Below are positions 9,938 to 23,868 of a stretch of DNA of 64,000 nt, one piece after another. Source of the DNA: JBGOTP01 sp963717075 (GTDB lineage: Bacteria; Acidobacteriota; Vicinamibacteria; Vicinamibacterales; CAVVIG01); the NCBI GenBank assembly GCA_963717075.1, contig CAVQVI010000034.1:992001-1056000 (forward strand), given 5' to 3'. Every line of letters starts with the position of its first letter. Within the stretch, counting starts at the first letter, position 1. A program made the position numbers and the translations under genes. Below the pieces are notes generated by a model. That model was given only the letters and a program-made list of their open reading frames with translations. It made no database searches and was not told the DNA's origin.

Positions 9938-10552
9938 TCACTTCTTCTCGACTGTAATGTTGTTCAGCCGCTGTGGCTCGACTCCGTAGTTCTCAATCTC
10001 CATCACGTTCTTCTTCTTGTCGAACATGATCTGCGCGAAGGCCACCATCTTTCCTTCGCCTGCCGTCCCCTCCTTGTTCAAGTGGATTTGCATGAGCAAA
10101 AAGGGATAGTCCGCTGTCCGCGGATTGTTGACGGTCTCCCGAAAGCTCATGTAGCGGTCGGTGGCGATGACGATCCGTTCGCCGCCTTCGGGTAACGGTT
10201 CATGCCACGCATACTGAAGGTTCCAACCGAGTCGGTAGTTCTGGGGATCGGGTCCGGTCCAGCCGGGGATGCGAACACGCCCCTTGACGGGGAGCTTCTG
10301 CAACACGCGCAGCAGCGTGTCTTGCCCTTTGGGCACGGTCGCGAGGAGTTTGGCACGCTCGTCGGCAGAGGACCATTGGTCCAAGGTGATTTCAAGTACG
10401 GCGTTGGCACCCGTCAGATTGTTGCCCATGTTGACGGCCCACGCGCGCATGCGGATGGGCAGCGTCACCTCGGCCGACATGGGAAGCGCCGACGCAAACA
10501 GCAGCGCGACTGCGCCCATGAGAGAAGCGACACGGATCGAGATTCTCAACAT
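9938..10552 (-). CDS. Secreted protein of unknown function
   Basis: 204-aa protein with a clear signal peptide (MLRISIRVASLMGAVALLFASA, cleavage near SAE). The mature part is soluble. It begins with RMRAWAVNMGNN, has an acidic centre and ends in a basic VEKK tail. No catalytic motif or family I can name. The start has an AAAGGA ribosome site. It lies between the channel gene (convergent) and the reductase gene (same strand, upstream). A conserved exported hypothetical is the most that can be said. Confidence 0.75.
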   Translation of the reverse strand: MLRISIRVASLMGAVALLFASALPMSAEVTLPIRMRAWAVNMGNNLTGANAVLEITLDQWSSADERAKLLATVPKGQDTLLRVLQKLPVKGRVRIPGWTGPDPQNYRLGWNLQYAWHEPLPEGGERIVIATDRYMSFRETVNNPRTADYPFLLMQIHLNKEGTAGEGKMVAFAQIMFDKKKNVMEIENYGVEPQRLNNITVEKK

Positions 10553-10763
10553 ACTGACGATCCTTTCGTTATGATGACGTCAATTATCCTACCGAGCCTC
10601 CATAACATCCGATACGACTAATTTCGAGTGATGTCCACGCGGCCGGATGTCGCCGCGACTCTTTTTCGTCGGCTTGAACCCGGTCGGCGACCGGACAGGG
10701 GAGAGAACAAACGACGCCCCGGCCGGCGGGGCACCGTTTCCACCGAGAGGTCTGACGCGTGCC

Positions 10764-15575
<4,812 letters not shown>

Positions 15576-15632
15576 GGCCCCCGAAAACACTCCAATCACC
15601 GACGTAGGCGTCACCGAGCGCTCAGGCGCGGG

Positions 15633-15908
15633 TCATCTATCGGCTCGAGCCGCGTCCGTCGCCGAGGCGGAACCCTCGATCGGGATGCAATCCGGACAGG
15701 TGGTGCAGGTGTCGACAGTTTCGAGCGGGCCCTTATGGGCGGGATGACGACAGCTCCATGGCGAATCCCACGCGCTGAGCCATTCGGGGAAAGGGAGGAA
15801 GAGCGTAGATTGACCCCAACGGCAGGACTGTGGGAGCCGCTGCGGTCGAATGGCGTTGCTGCAGGTTTCCGCGGCGCCGGTCATTTCCTCCATGGGAAAC
15901 TTATCCAT
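15633..15908 (-). CDS. Small Cys-rich protein upstream of the oxidoreductase
   Basis: 91-aa soluble protein starting ATG at 15908 with GGAAGGTG 5 nt upstream. Its centre holds PFPEWLSAWDSPWSC and a CTTCPDC cluster (C-x2-C-x2-C with a further upstream Cys), which could bind zinc or an Fe-S cluster. It lies 57 nt upstream of the reductase start on the same strand behind a good promoter, so the two are probably co-transcribed. I do not recognise a named family. An electron-transfer or maturation accessory of the reductase is inference. The last ~12 residues are Ala/Arg-rich and may be unstructured. Confidence 0.65.
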   Translation of the reverse strand: MDKFPMEEMTGAAETCSNAIRPQRLPQSCRWGQSTLFLPFPEWLSAWDSPWSCRHPAHKGPLETVDTCTTCPDCIPIEGSASATDAARADR

Positions 15909-15957
15909 GGAATCACCTTCCAGACCGAATTCCGAATATCGTTTCGCCGAGAAGTCA

Positions 15958-15986
15958 GTTATACACCCGCCGTCCCGCCTTGACAA
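15958..15986 (-). promoter_or_regulatory. Sigma-70-type promoter of the Cys-rich protein/oxidoreductase operon
   Basis: On the minus strand TTGTCA (15981-15986), 17-bp spacer, TATAAC (15958-15963). The start codon at 15908 is about 43 nt past the expected transcription start. One of the best -35/-10 matches in the window. Confidence 0.7.
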
Positions 15987-16123
15987 CGTGAGGCAGGCCT
16001 TCGATTCGCTGCGCTCACTGAGGCCGCAGCGGCGTTGGGACTTGTCAGGTTGACAGAATTTCCCTCCGATACTGGGTCAAACCGAAAAATCGAAGACCGG
16101 CGTCCGAAGAAGACAGAGAATTT

Positions 16124-17135
16124 TCACCCGCCGCTCAATCGCTGCCACGTGATTTGAACTTCGGGTCGACCCTCCGATCCAGGGGTTCCCGTGCCGACAT
16201 TCGGCGGCACCCTCAAAATCAGGTGGTTGTTGTCCGAGAATTCATAGAAGCGTCGCCCGTCGGTCTCGATGGCATTAGGGTTGAGGTGCCCCGCCCGGCG
16301 ATGGTTGACGTACCCTTCTTTCTCATGGAACACCAACGGGCCGAAGTAGTTCGTGTAGGTCGTCACCGTGGCGAGCGCCTCCTCCGGCGTCGGCTGCGCC
16401 GCCGCCCATTTCTTGCGGTCCGGCTGCATGATGTGGACCATCATGTGTCCCGAAGCAGTGTAGATAATGAATCCCGGCGGGACGCTCTGGGCCTGATCGG
16501 ATGATTGCGGCGCTCCCCGCCTCGTCCGCGGGTCGTCGGGGACGTGCTTCCAGAAACCGATGAATCGCCGGTGCAGCGGTGTCGGGTTCGGCAAGTCCGG
16601 CATGCGCTCCCACGTCAGGTGGGACTGCTCGCCCGTGGATGAGCGTGGCGACTTCAACGTCAGCCGGGTAGGGGACAACTCAAAGAAAAAGCGCTTCTGG
16701 CCGGAAGTTTCGTTTGGATTCAGGCTGCCCTGCAGATGATGCGTGACGAACCCCTCGACTTGGTCGACGCTGAAGGTGCCAAAGTAGGCGGTGTAGCCAG
16801 CAAGCGCCCGTTGTGCCTCCTCGGGTGTGGGGTTGATGCCAGCGTACCTCTGACGGCCGCCCGGCATGATCGCCACGGCCATGTATCCAGCTGGATCGTA
16901 GATGAGGAACCCGATTCCGTCCGTACTGCTGCCTGCCGGCAGGACTTCGCCCTTGGCGTTGCGTCGTTCGGCGCTGACAAACTTCCACGTTCCAATGAAC
17001 CGGTCTTTCCCCGCAGCTGCCGAACCCTTGCCTGCCGACTGAGGCGGTACCGCCAGCCGGTTCAGCCGCACGTAACCATCCCTGCACCGTCACGAGCCCG
17101 ACCACAACGAGCAGAACGATCAGAGTCCTTCGCAT
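16124..17135 (-). pseudogene. Secreted protein with two lipocalin-like domains, one frameshift
   Basis: Signal peptide MRRTLIVLLVVVGLVTVQGW starts at 17135 behind GGGGGAGGAACC. One extra base somewhere in 17020-17090 shifts the frame. The rest (RFIGTWKFVSAERR onward) then reads openly to 16124, for ~336 aa after correction. Two similar halves each carry the lipocalin-like (Lipocalin_5 type) pattern: FIGTWKFV...GFLIYDPAGYMAVAIM and FIGFWKHV...GFIIYTASGHMMVHIM, each followed by NPTPEEA/QPTPEEA and a TxYFG motif. The family is of unknown ligand. Without correction a GTG at 17071 could start a signal-less product. A genuine mutation or a sequence error are both possible. Confidence 0.7.
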
Positions 17136-17294
17136 CGGTTCCTCCCCCTGGTTGAGCAAGAGCACCGTCACTCACGTCACCGCAGCAAGAATCCCATCCC
17201 GGCGCGCGAAGCAGACCTGATGACAACGTGGCCACGATATTGCCACGACCGAGGTGTAGATTGCCGACGATTCCAGGGGACCTTCTCCCAGGCA

Positions 17295-17300
17295 TAGAAT
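17295..17300 (+). promoter_or_regulatory. TAGAAT -10 box of the esterase gene (leaderless arrangement)
   Basis: TAGAAT is separated from the ATG at 17306 by only 5 nt, so the expected transcription start coincides with the start codon. There is no Shine-Dalgarno sequence. Confidence 0.5.
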
Positions 17301-17305
17301 TGCGC

Positions 17306-18250
17306 ATGAGCCTTCATCCGCAGGTTGCCGCCTTCCTTGAACGCGCGTCCAAATCGCCGCTTCCGCCGTATTACGAAGTGTCGCCCACGGTCGCGCGGCG
17401 TCTGTATCGCGACTCGCGCGCGGCGTTGACACCCGATCCGCCCCTGGTCGAGTTGGTTCAGCTTCTTCTCGCCCCGAGCGCCGCCGGGCCTGTGCCAGTG
17501 CGCCACTACCGGCCAAAAGGGGCCAAGGACGACGAGGGACTCCCGGCGCTCCTGTACCTCCACGGCGGCGGCTGGGTGATCGGCGACCTCGACACTCACG
17601 ATGTGGTTTGTCGCACCCTCGCGAACGCGGCACGGTGTGCCGTCTTTTCGGTGGAATACAGGAAGGCGCCCGAAGCGCCCTTTCCAGCTGCCGTCGAGGA
17701 CTGCTTTGCAGCGACGCAGTACGTGGCAGCCCAGGCCACCGCGTTCGGCATCGACGCCAGCCGAATCGCCGTAGGCGGCGACAGCGCGGGCGGCAATCTC
17801 GCCGCCGTGATGACGCTGCTCGCGCGCGAGGCAGGTGGGCCGGCGATCGCGTTTCAGCTCCTGATCTACCCGGCGACCGATCAGCAGTTGCGGTTCCCGT
17901 CCATCGACCGGAACGGGGATGGGTATCTGCTCACGAAACGCGCCATGCGCTACTTCCGCGGACATTACCTACCGCATGTGGAAGACTGGCTCGACTGGCG
18001 CGCCTCGCCGCTCCTGGCGAAGAGTCTCTCCAATCTGCCGCCCGCGTTCGTGCTGACCGCAAGTTACGACCCGCTGGTGGATGAAGGCCGGGCCTATGCG
18101 GACCGACTTGGCCACGACGGTGTGAAGACCGAGTACTGCAACTATTCAGACATGGTGCATGGGTTCATCACCATGGGACGCGAACTCGAGACAGCAAACA
18201 CCGCACTCGATCGGTGCGCTCGAGCGCTACGAGCGGCGTTGGGAACCTGA
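17306..18250 (+). CDS. Alpha/beta hydrolase, hormone-sensitive-lipase family esterase
   Basis: 314-aa cytoplasmic carboxylesterase of the HSL (bacterial type IV) family, hydrolysing short-chain esters. Visible features are the oxyanion-hole motif LHGGGWVIGD (about residue 96), VSVEYRKAPE-type strand, nucleophile elbow GGDSAGGN (about 161), the acid in ASYDPLVDEG and the histidine in MVHGF near the C-terminus. Length is normal for the family. ATG at 17306 was preferred to an upstream in-frame start at 17228 because a TAGAAT box sits 5 nt before it and the family N-terminus (HPQVAAFLE) begins there. Confidence 0.88.
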   Translation: MSLHPQVAAFLERASKSPLPPYYEVSPTVARRLYRDSRAALTPDPPLVELVQLLLAPSAAGPVPVRHYRPKGAKDDEGLPALLYLHGGGWVIGDLDTHDVVCRTLANAARCAVFSVEYRKAPEAPFPAAVEDCFAATQYVAAQATAFGIDASRIAVGGDSAGGNLAAVMTLLAREAGGPAIAFQLLIYPATDQQLRFPSIDRNGDGYLLTKRAMRYFRGHYLPHVEDWLDWRASPLLAKSLSNLPPAFVLTASYDPLVDEGRAYADRLGHDGVKTEYCNYSDMVHGFITMGRELETANTALDRCARALRAALGT

Positions 18251-18253
18251 GAA

Positions 18254-18352
18254 AACCAATCGACGCTGCAGATCTATTTCGTCGCCAAGAACCAGGCGGG
18301 CTACAGCGCTACGCGGTTCTTTCAGATGCTCGGCGAACACGGAGGTGTTTGA
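18254..18352 (+). pseudogene. Possible 3' remnant of an asparaginase-like gene
   Basis: A short frame (STLQIYFVAKNQAGYSATRF, then a stop) resembles the strand-rich C-terminal end of N4-glucosaminyl-asparaginase/isoaspartyl-peptidase proteins. No start, no upstream domain. Recognition is by eye and weak. Confidence 0.2.
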
Positions 18353-18483
18353 AACGGCTCATCGACTGTTGCCACACATGTCGGACGGGTTCACCCAGTT
18401 GCGGCAACGCAAGCCGGGCGGTCGGCACTCGCTCGACTTGCGTGATGCCAATCTGGCAGGCGAACGCCTGTCGGCGCCGACGT

Positions 18484-20736
18484 TCACGGAACGAAGCGCA
18501 GCCCGCCAGGCGCGGGGGGCGCACCCAGCCCGCCGCAGGTGATCCCGTCGATCTCGGGCCTCGTCGTGGTGTCGGTGCACGGCGCGATCCCGCCGTACAG
18601 GTTCTGCGTGCCCTGGGGCAGGAAGTACACGCGGAAGTTGTTGCCTGGCTGTCCCTGGTAATCGAGGACGAGCACTTCGTAGCGGTCATTGGGCTGCGCG
18701 TTGCCCTGGGACAGGGTGTGGTACATCTCGATCGTCTCCAAGGGCCGGCCCGGCCAGGGTCGCACGCGGTTGTTCCTCAACGTCATCGTCACGCCCGTTG
18801 GCGGCCGATCGGCACCGGTACCAGGCGTGGCCGGCGTCTCGAACGAAAAGGCGTGTCCGCGCGAAACCAGATCCACGTTCTCGATGAGATAGCTCCCCAG
18901 GGGATCCGTGCAGCCGCCGAAGACGCCCCCCGCGTGGATGCTTCCGTTCCTGATCGTGACGTCCACGTTCCGGTAGTCGCCGCATTGAAACGCCATAGGC
19001 CAGTATTTCGTGGCCGCGGGGTCGATGCGGTACACGAGCCCGTCCACGGTCATGCGGTGTGACGGGTAGTTGTAGACGGCCCCTTCGTAGGTGTGCCAGA
19101 CGCGGAAGTCCTTGATGACGCTCTGCGCCATCCCCGCGGGGATGATCGAGTAGCCATCCGTGCCGAGGTGCCATGCGGTGAGGCCGTCGGCCGCAAGGCC
19201 GTACACCTCGTTGCCGCGGAACTCCAGAATCGGGAGTTGCTGCGGCGTCACGGCCATCGTCTGCGCCGGATCCGACATGTCCGCGCCGCGGAACCGCGGG
19301 ATGCGCGCCGTGTACGGAGCGGCCGGAACGATGAACTTCCATCCGGGCCCCGAGACGATCTGCTGCACCGTATTCCGGCAGCTCGAAGCCACGTTGTTGA
19401 CGAACCGGTTGTTGAAGCCGTTCGCCCAGAAACATTCCGCGGCCGATCCGGGGGTTGTTCCGTCGTCCGTGCTCGGGCCGCTTTCCCGCGGGTTGATGCT
19501 CCCGCGAATGTTGGCGACGAAGTTCTCCTCGAAGAGATTCTCGGTCTCGGTGCCGTCCTCGACAGCGATGCCTGCCCCGGTCAGCTCCGCACCACCGAAC
19601 ACGACGTTCTGCCTGATCAGGCCGTAGTGGCTTCCATGCACGGCAATCGGCCATTTGACGCTGTCGTTGATGGCGTTGCCCGCGATCTGGAACTGGTAGC
19701 CCGTGTTGGATGGATTGATGGCTCCGAGCAGATGATGGATGTGCAGGGGATAGCGGCCGATGTGGTTGGTCGACGCGCTGAGCGGCGTGGCGCGCGTGCG
19801 GCCCAGATTGTGGAATTGGGCGTAGTGGATCGACACGATGGAGCGGTGGGTGTACAACGTGTGCCCTCGCGTGCCCGCCGGGTTCTCCGACCGCAGGATG
19901 ACGTTACGTGTCAGGTTCCCGACGTGCGGCAGGAACGCGATTCCCGCGCTTACCGTCGGTGTGCCGTCAGCGTCGCGTGCGCCGCGATGGTCGAAGGCGA
20001 GCGCCGAGGTGAGCGCCACGGTACGTCCATCCGGGCTGATGCTCTGAACGATCCGCTCCTCGATCTGCAACGGATAGTTGGGGTTGAACCAGTGATCCAC
20101 CGGCACCTGCCGCGTATCGGGCAGGAAGACGCGATCGCCGGCGCGCCAGCCGGTGACCGCTTGCGCGAGAGAGAGCGTCACGTGGCCGGCTCGCGGTTCG
20201 ATCGCCGTGCGCGCAAACGTCGGCGTCTTCGCGGCTCCGTGGATGGTCACAATCCCGTCGATCGACAGGAGCCCGGTACCGTACTGATCGGGGTCCACGG
20301 CGATGTTCAGCGGCACGTCCTTGAACACCACCTGCGCCGTCACCGTCGGTGGGATCGGCGCCGATGGCGTGCCGATCTCGAGTCGTCCGCCCGACAGCAC
20401 GAGCAGCGTGCCCACCCGAAGGGTCGTGGGTTGATCGACGGCGAACATCAGCGCACCACCGGCCTCGATGCCAATCACCTGCGCGTCACCGGTCGTGCTG
20501 TCGTAGGTCAGCGCGTGCGCGATGCTGACGATGTCCGAGGCGACCGGGAGCCTGGCAGGCGCCCAGGTCGCCGGAGAGGACCAGGGGCCCGCAGCGGCGG
20601 TGCGAATGGTCGGGTTCGCCGCGAAGTTTGGAATGTGGTCGTGCGGGGTGTCCACAACTTGCGCGGCCGCGTCGGGCGGCGCGACAGCCGCAAGCGCCGA
20701 CAGGGCAATCCCGACGAAAAAGGTGCGCAGAATCAT
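18484..20736 (-). CDS. Secreted G8-domain, parallel beta-helix protein
   Basis: 750-aa exported protein. Signal peptide MILRTFFVGIALSALAAVA is followed by a G8 domain (about 45-190) with GPWSSPATWAPARLPVASD, VIGIEAGGAL and LLVLSGGRLEIG, as in eukaryotic CEMIP/PKHD1 and bacterial surface proteins. Residues about 240-650 are short beta-helix turns (NVILRSENPAG, FQIAGNAINDSVKWPIAVHG, YGLIRQNVVFGG). The fold suggests binding or cleaving of extracellular polysaccharide; CEMIP-type hyaluronan depolymerisation is known for the animal members but is not demonstrated here. It is a single gene, convergent with the esterase. Confidence 0.82.
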   Translation of the reverse strand: MILRTFFVGIALSALAAVAPPDAAAQVVDTPHDHIPNFAANPTIRTAAAGPWSSPATWAPARLPVASDIVSIAHALTYDSTTGDAQVIGIEAGGALMFAVDQPTTLRVGTLLVLSGGRLEIGTPSAPIPPTVTAQVVFKDVPLNIAVDPDQYGTGLLSIDGIVTIHGAAKTPTFARTAIEPRAGHVTLSLAQAVTGWRAGDRVFLPDTRQVPVDHWFNPNYPLQIEERIVQSISPDGRTVALTSALAFDHRGARDADGTPTVSAGIAFLPHVGNLTRNVILRSENPAGTRGHTLYTHRSIVSIHYAQFHNLGRTRATPLSASTNHIGRYPLHIHHLLGAINPSNTGYQFQIAGNAINDSVKWPIAVHGSHYGLIRQNVVFGGAELTGAGIAVEDGTETENLFEENFVANIRGSINPRESGPSTDDGTTPGSAAECFWANGFNNRFVNNVASSCRNTVQQIVSGPGWKFIVPAAPYTARIPRFRGADMSDPAQTMAVTPQQLPILEFRGNEVYGLAADGLTAWHLGTDGYSIIPAGMAQSVIKDFRVWHTYEGAVYNYPSHRMTVDGLVYRIDPAATKYWPMAFQCGDYRNVDVTIRNGSIHAGGVFGGCTDPLGSYLIENVDLVSRGHAFSFETPATPGTGADRPPTGVTMTLRNNRVRPWPGRPLETIEMYHTLSQGNAQPNDRYEVLVLDYQGQPGNNFRVYFLPQGTQNLYGGIAPCTDTTTRPEIDGITCGGLGAPPAPGGLRFVP

Positions 20737-20865
20737 CGTGGCCTCGAGAAGTCACGAGGATTCGGGCAAGACCGGTGCCACGCCAGATCCGGCGCAAGCC
20801 CGGCGAAGGGTCAGGGCGGTTCCGGAACGGCATCCGCGAAACGCACGTCAGATCACGTTCCTGTT

Positions 20866-21011
20866 TCCGGGTCGATCCGATCGAAGTCATCCGCTCGGAA
20901 TAGAGCAACCCGCCGGATGACGCCGATTCATCACCTGACGGCTCGCGTGCCAGAATAGGCCGATGAACTGCGTGAACTGCGGCGCGGCGATGGAGCTCTT
21001 CGAGTCGCGAC
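20866..21011 (+). repeat. Zinc-ribbon gene leader repeat, copy 1 (truncated)
   Basis: 146 bp that match 29582-29727 with no indel and about two mismatches. It includes the upstream region and the first 16 codons of the zinc-ribbon gene. At 21011 the homology ends. Confidence 0.9.
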
Positions 21012-21031
21012 CTGCGCCGACAGAGCGATGA
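20963..21031 (+). pseudogene. Truncated 5' end of a zinc-ribbon gene
   Basis: ATG at 20963 encodes MNCVNCGAAMELFESR, identical to the start of the gene at 29679. It then runs into PAPTER and a stop. Stump of a duplicated gene, or a copied leader, just upstream of the RiPP cluster promoter. Confidence 0.8.
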
Positions 21032-21043
21032 GTCTGAATTGCA

Positions 21044-21070
21044 TTGACAAGCCTGCAGACTCAGCATAAT
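21044..21070 (+). promoter_or_regulatory. Promoter of the RiPP-type cluster
   Basis: Consensus TTGACA at 21044-21049. The -10 is either CATAAT (21065-21070, 15-bp spacer) or TAATAG (21067-21072, 17-bp spacer). The first gene starts at 21136. Confidence 0.6.
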
Positions 21071-21135
21071 AGGTGGAGTGCCTGCCTGCGCTCGCCGAAG
21101 AAAGAACAGGGCCGGAGAAGACACGGTCAGAGGCG

Positions 21136-21579
21136 ATGGGCCATCAGAGACGAATCGGCACATTTGCTCGATGCTGCCTTGCGGCACGCGTGGCGTGCTT
21201 AATGTGCGCATTGCCACTGTGGATACGCCTGTCTTCTTTGCCTTTGCCGGCGCTCCTCCGCGACATGAGGGCTCCTGCCAAGCCGCGAGGCGCTTTAGAT
21301 CTCGATGAGGCGGTGGCCATCGTCGCCCGCGTCTGCCAGTGGCGGGTATTCAACTCCCGACCGTTTCCGGGATCTTGCCTGCGTCAGTCGTTGGCCTTGT
21401 TTCGCGTCTTGGCCCGGATGGGCTATCCGGTGACGATCCATTTCGGCGTGCACACGCGCGGTCCAGCTTTCCTCGGCCACAGTTGGGTCACCCTGCACGG
21501 CAGGCCCTTGGCGGAACCGCAGTCCCCCGGTATTTTCACGACCGTGTATTCCTACCCGTTGTCCATGAGCCGAGGCTGA
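21136..21579 (+). CDS. Lasso-type B2 protein (transglutaminase-like leader peptidase)
   Basis: 147-aa protein of the lasso-peptide biosynthesis B2 family, which in lasso clusters cleaves the precursor leader with a Cys-His-Asp triad. The catalytic Cys is in GSCLRQSLALFRVLAR (about residue 80) and the His in FLGHSWVTLHGRPL (about 115). The acidic partner normally found in a WVExDGxP context is not obvious (LHGRPL here). An N-terminal hydrophobic stretch (CLAARVACLMCALPLWI) is typical of the family. ATG at 21136 was chosen over GTG 21073, which lies 2 nt past the -10 box. First gene of the cluster; the precursor follows after 32 nt. Confidence 0.82.
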   Translation: MGHQRRIGTFARCCLAARVACLMCALPLWIRLSSLPLPALLRDMRAPAKPRGALDLDEAVAIVARVCQWRVFNSRPFPGSCLRQSLALFRVLARMGYPVTIHFGVHTRGPAFLGHSWVTLHGRPLAEPQSPGIFTTVYSYPLSMSRG

Positions 21580-21611
21580 GGCACGAGAACGTTCGCACCC
21601 AGGAGGTTCAC

Positions 21612-21800
21612 GTGGAAGAGGAACCCGAGAAGAGAAAGCAGCCTGAACAACAAGCGGATGACCCTGGCATCTCTTCGACCAAAGAGCCATGGGTGGCGCC
21701 GAAGCTCGCGTTTGTCGAGCCCAGGCTTACAAAACATGGCGATCTGACGAAGGTGACCGGCCAGTTCTTCGGCTCGTTCAGCCCCCGCAGTGGGGAATGA
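21612..21800 (+). CDS. RiPP precursor peptide with lasso-type leader motif
   Basis: 62-aa peptide starting GTG at 21612 behind a perfect AGGAGG (21601-21606). Residues 1-25 are charged (EEEPEKRKQPEQQ). Residues 34-49 read FVEPRLTKHGDLTKVT, which matches the lasso leader recognition pattern YxxPxLxxxGxxxxxT position for position, with Phe for Tyr. The tail is G-QFFGSFSPRSGE. In lasso peptides the Thr is at leader position -2, which would give a core of QFFGSFSPRSGE. There is no Asp/Glu at core position 7-9, so a normal lasso macrolactam is not expected. Aromatic and Ser residues are the candidate modification sites. B2, PqqD-like and radical SAM genes flank it on the same strand. Confidence 0.75.
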   Translation: MEEEPEKRKQPEQQADDPGISSTKEPWVAPKLAFVEPRLTKHGDLTKVTGQFFGSFSPRSGE

Positions 21801-21821
21801 TTTCATGCATCGGGCGGGCGC

Positions 21822-22865
21822 ATGGCTGAGTACATGTTCCACGACTTGAGCCTGCACGTGGGCCCGGCGGAGCTGGAGACGAGAGCAGAGCTGGCCCGGC
21901 TATTGGCGCATCTCTCATGGGACCGGGCGTCTGAAGCGACCGAGAAACCCGTCCGTCGACTTCGTATCCATCTCCACGAACAGGGCGGGGAGGTTCCGCC
22001 GACCGCCAGACTCGTGTTGAGAACGGAGTCGTTCTGCGGCTTCGAGCAAGACAACGATTTCTTCCTCACCGACGGGGAATCGATCTTTCATCTTGTCCCG
22101 TCTCACGCCCAAGGCGATGCGTACCTCGCGCCGTCGTTCTTCAGCAAGTCAGGGATGCTGCAGGACAACTTCTGGAGTTTTGGTCTCATCAAGTTGCTGC
22201 GCTCGTTCGGCCTCTACACGCTTCACGCCGCAGGACTCGTCAGCCCGGAAGGGGATGGACTACTCGCCGTGGGCCCTTCGGACAGCGGCAAGACGACCTT
22301 GGCACTTGGTCTGGTCCACAAGGGCTGGCGTTACCTATCCGACGACGCGGTTCTGATTTCACGGACGGGAAACACGTCCGGCGATAACGAAGCAGAGAAG
22401 GCCGTGACGGACATCGTTGCGCGACCACTACGAGCGCATTTCTACATCGACTCTACGGCCGCATCAACTCAGCGTGACGTTCAACTGGGCCCGGAAGTCG
22501 TCGACCAGATTGGAGGACGCAGACGAAGAGTGCTCCTGACCGGCCCCTATGCTCGACAAAAGATGTCGGCCTGTGTTCCCCGGTTCCTGCTTTTCACGAA
22601 GATCGTTTCCCAAGAGAAGAGCCAGCTGATCCCTCTCAAGGAAGCGGCGGCCTTCACATCGCTATTGGATGCCAGCGGCCGCCAAACGTTCGATCGCCGA
22701 ACAATGGTGGCACAGCTTGGCGTGCTAAAGGGTCTCGTGCGGCAGGCGCGATCGTACGAACTTCGCGCGGGACGTGACCTGTATTCCGACTCGTCACGAC
22801 TGATCCCCCTGCTAAGGCAGGCCGAAATTGATGGAGGACAATGGCCCGCATCGTCATGGAGTTGA
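21822..22865 (+). CDS. HPr-kinase/PEPCK-like P-loop protein of RiPP clusters
   Basis: 347-aa protein related to HPr kinase, with an N-terminal domain of about 130 aa and a central P-loop GPSDSGKTTLAL (about residue 148) followed by WRYLSDDAVLISR, the HPrK-like Asp-Asp motif. Homologues sit in lasso and related clusters, where some phosphorylate the peptide C-terminus; that activity is known for the paeninodin-type kinases and is only an analogy here. The 21-nt gap from the precursor and 25-nt overlap with the radical SAM gene show a tight operon. The substrate could be a Ser of the precursor tail. Confidence 0.75.
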   Translation: MAEYMFHDLSLHVGPAELETRAELARLLAHLSWDRASEATEKPVRRLRIHLHEQGGEVPPTARLVLRTESFCGFEQDNDFFLTDGESIFHLVPSHAQGDAYLAPSFFSKSGMLQDNFWSFGLIKLLRSFGLYTLHAAGLVSPEGDGLLAVGPSDSGKTTLALGLVHKGWRYLSDDAVLISRTGNTSGDNEAEKAVTDIVARPLRAHFYIDSTAASTQRDVQLGPEVVDQIGGRRRRVLLTGPYARQKMSACVPRFLLFTKIVSQEKSQLIPLKEAAAFTSLLDASGRQTFDRRTMVAQLGVLKGLVRQARSYELRAGRDLYSDSSRLIPLLRQAEIDGGQWPASSWS

Positions 22866-23868
22866 CGAACCGGTGCAACTTACGTTGCCGTCATTGTTTT
22901 GACGAACGGCATGCGGGAAAGGGAGAGCTGCCGCTGAGCCTCGTTGAGAAAGTCTTGCGAGAAGCACGCGCCTGTGGCGTGGATCACGTGAGCTTCAGCG
23001 GCGGCGAGCCGACTCTTCACCGTCTGTTTCCCGAAATCGTCGAGCGAATCGTCGCGGCCGGGTACTCGTTCAGTTTCGTGAGCAACGGCACCACGTTTCC
23101 GCAGGTCTATCGCTCGCTGGTCGCCCACCGCCGGTACTTCGCCGGCGTGACGTTCAGCCTCGACGGCGCCCGCGAGACGACGCATGATCGGTTGCGCGGC
23201 GCCGGTTCCTACCGCCAGGTAATGAGGGCCGCGAGCATCTGCAATTTCAAAGGGCTGCCGTTCACGTTGAATATGGTTCTGACGCGGGAGAACCGCGACG
23301 AGATCGAAGGCCTCGTGGAGCTGGCAGCGCGCCTCGGAAGCGGCGGCGTCCGCTTCGGCCACCTGATGCCAGGGCCTGGAGTGGAACTCGACGCGCTCGA
23401 TCTCTCCCCGAGTGAGCGCCGAGCGATTGAGGTACAGATCTGGCGTCTGCAAGAGCACGCCCGGTACCCGTCGGGATGGCGCCAGGCTATTACAGCGGAT
23501 CCCCGTTTTTCCCGTGCGGCCCGCTGGAACTCGAAGAGTTCAATATCGATTATCGTGGCAATCTCACTCTGTGCTGTCACCTTTCAGGGCACTCGGATAC
23601 CACGCCACCCTTCGACTGGATCGCGAACCTGCAGGACGTGAGCTTCGCGGACGCGTCGGCTCGGTTCCGCCAGAGAGTCGCGACGTATCTGGACGACAAA
23701 CGTGCGCGGGTCGATCGAGGCGACTTCAGCGAAGTCGATCACTTCCCCTGCCTGTACTGCGTGCGCTATCTCGCCCGCGCCGCATCCCCCCTACGAATTG
23801 CGATATTCGATCGTTCAAGGAAGTCGACCAATGACCACATTGCAGCAGCGGCTTCATCCACATCCTGA
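22841..23868 (+). pseudogene. Radical SAM (SPASM-type) protein, one frameshift
   Basis: Radical SAM maturase-like protein, ~342 aa when one missing base near 23475 is restored. The first frame has the cluster motif NRCNLRCRHC (CX3CX2C) at residues ~10-19, FSGGEPTL for SAM binding, and a TIM-barrel half to ARYPSG. The second frame continues MAPGYYSGSPFFPCGPLE, with further cysteines LTLCCHL and FPCLYC near the C-terminus, fitting a SPASM/Twitch auxiliary cluster. Start ATG 22841 has GGAGG 5-9 nt upstream and overlaps the kinase-like gene. Its end overlaps the PqqD-like gene by 38 nt. If the shift is real the enzyme is dead; a sequence error is equally likely given the intact neighbours. Confidence 0.75.

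Noticed and set aside
19093..20958. 621-codon open frame on the plus strand
   Set aside because: Antisense to the G8-domain gene, Arg-rich without motifs; a GC-driven shadow frame.
21612..21800. Classical lasso peptide with macrolactam ring
   Set aside because: Leader motif fits, but no Asp/Glu at core positions 7-9 and no asparagine-synthetase-type cyclase gene in the cluster.
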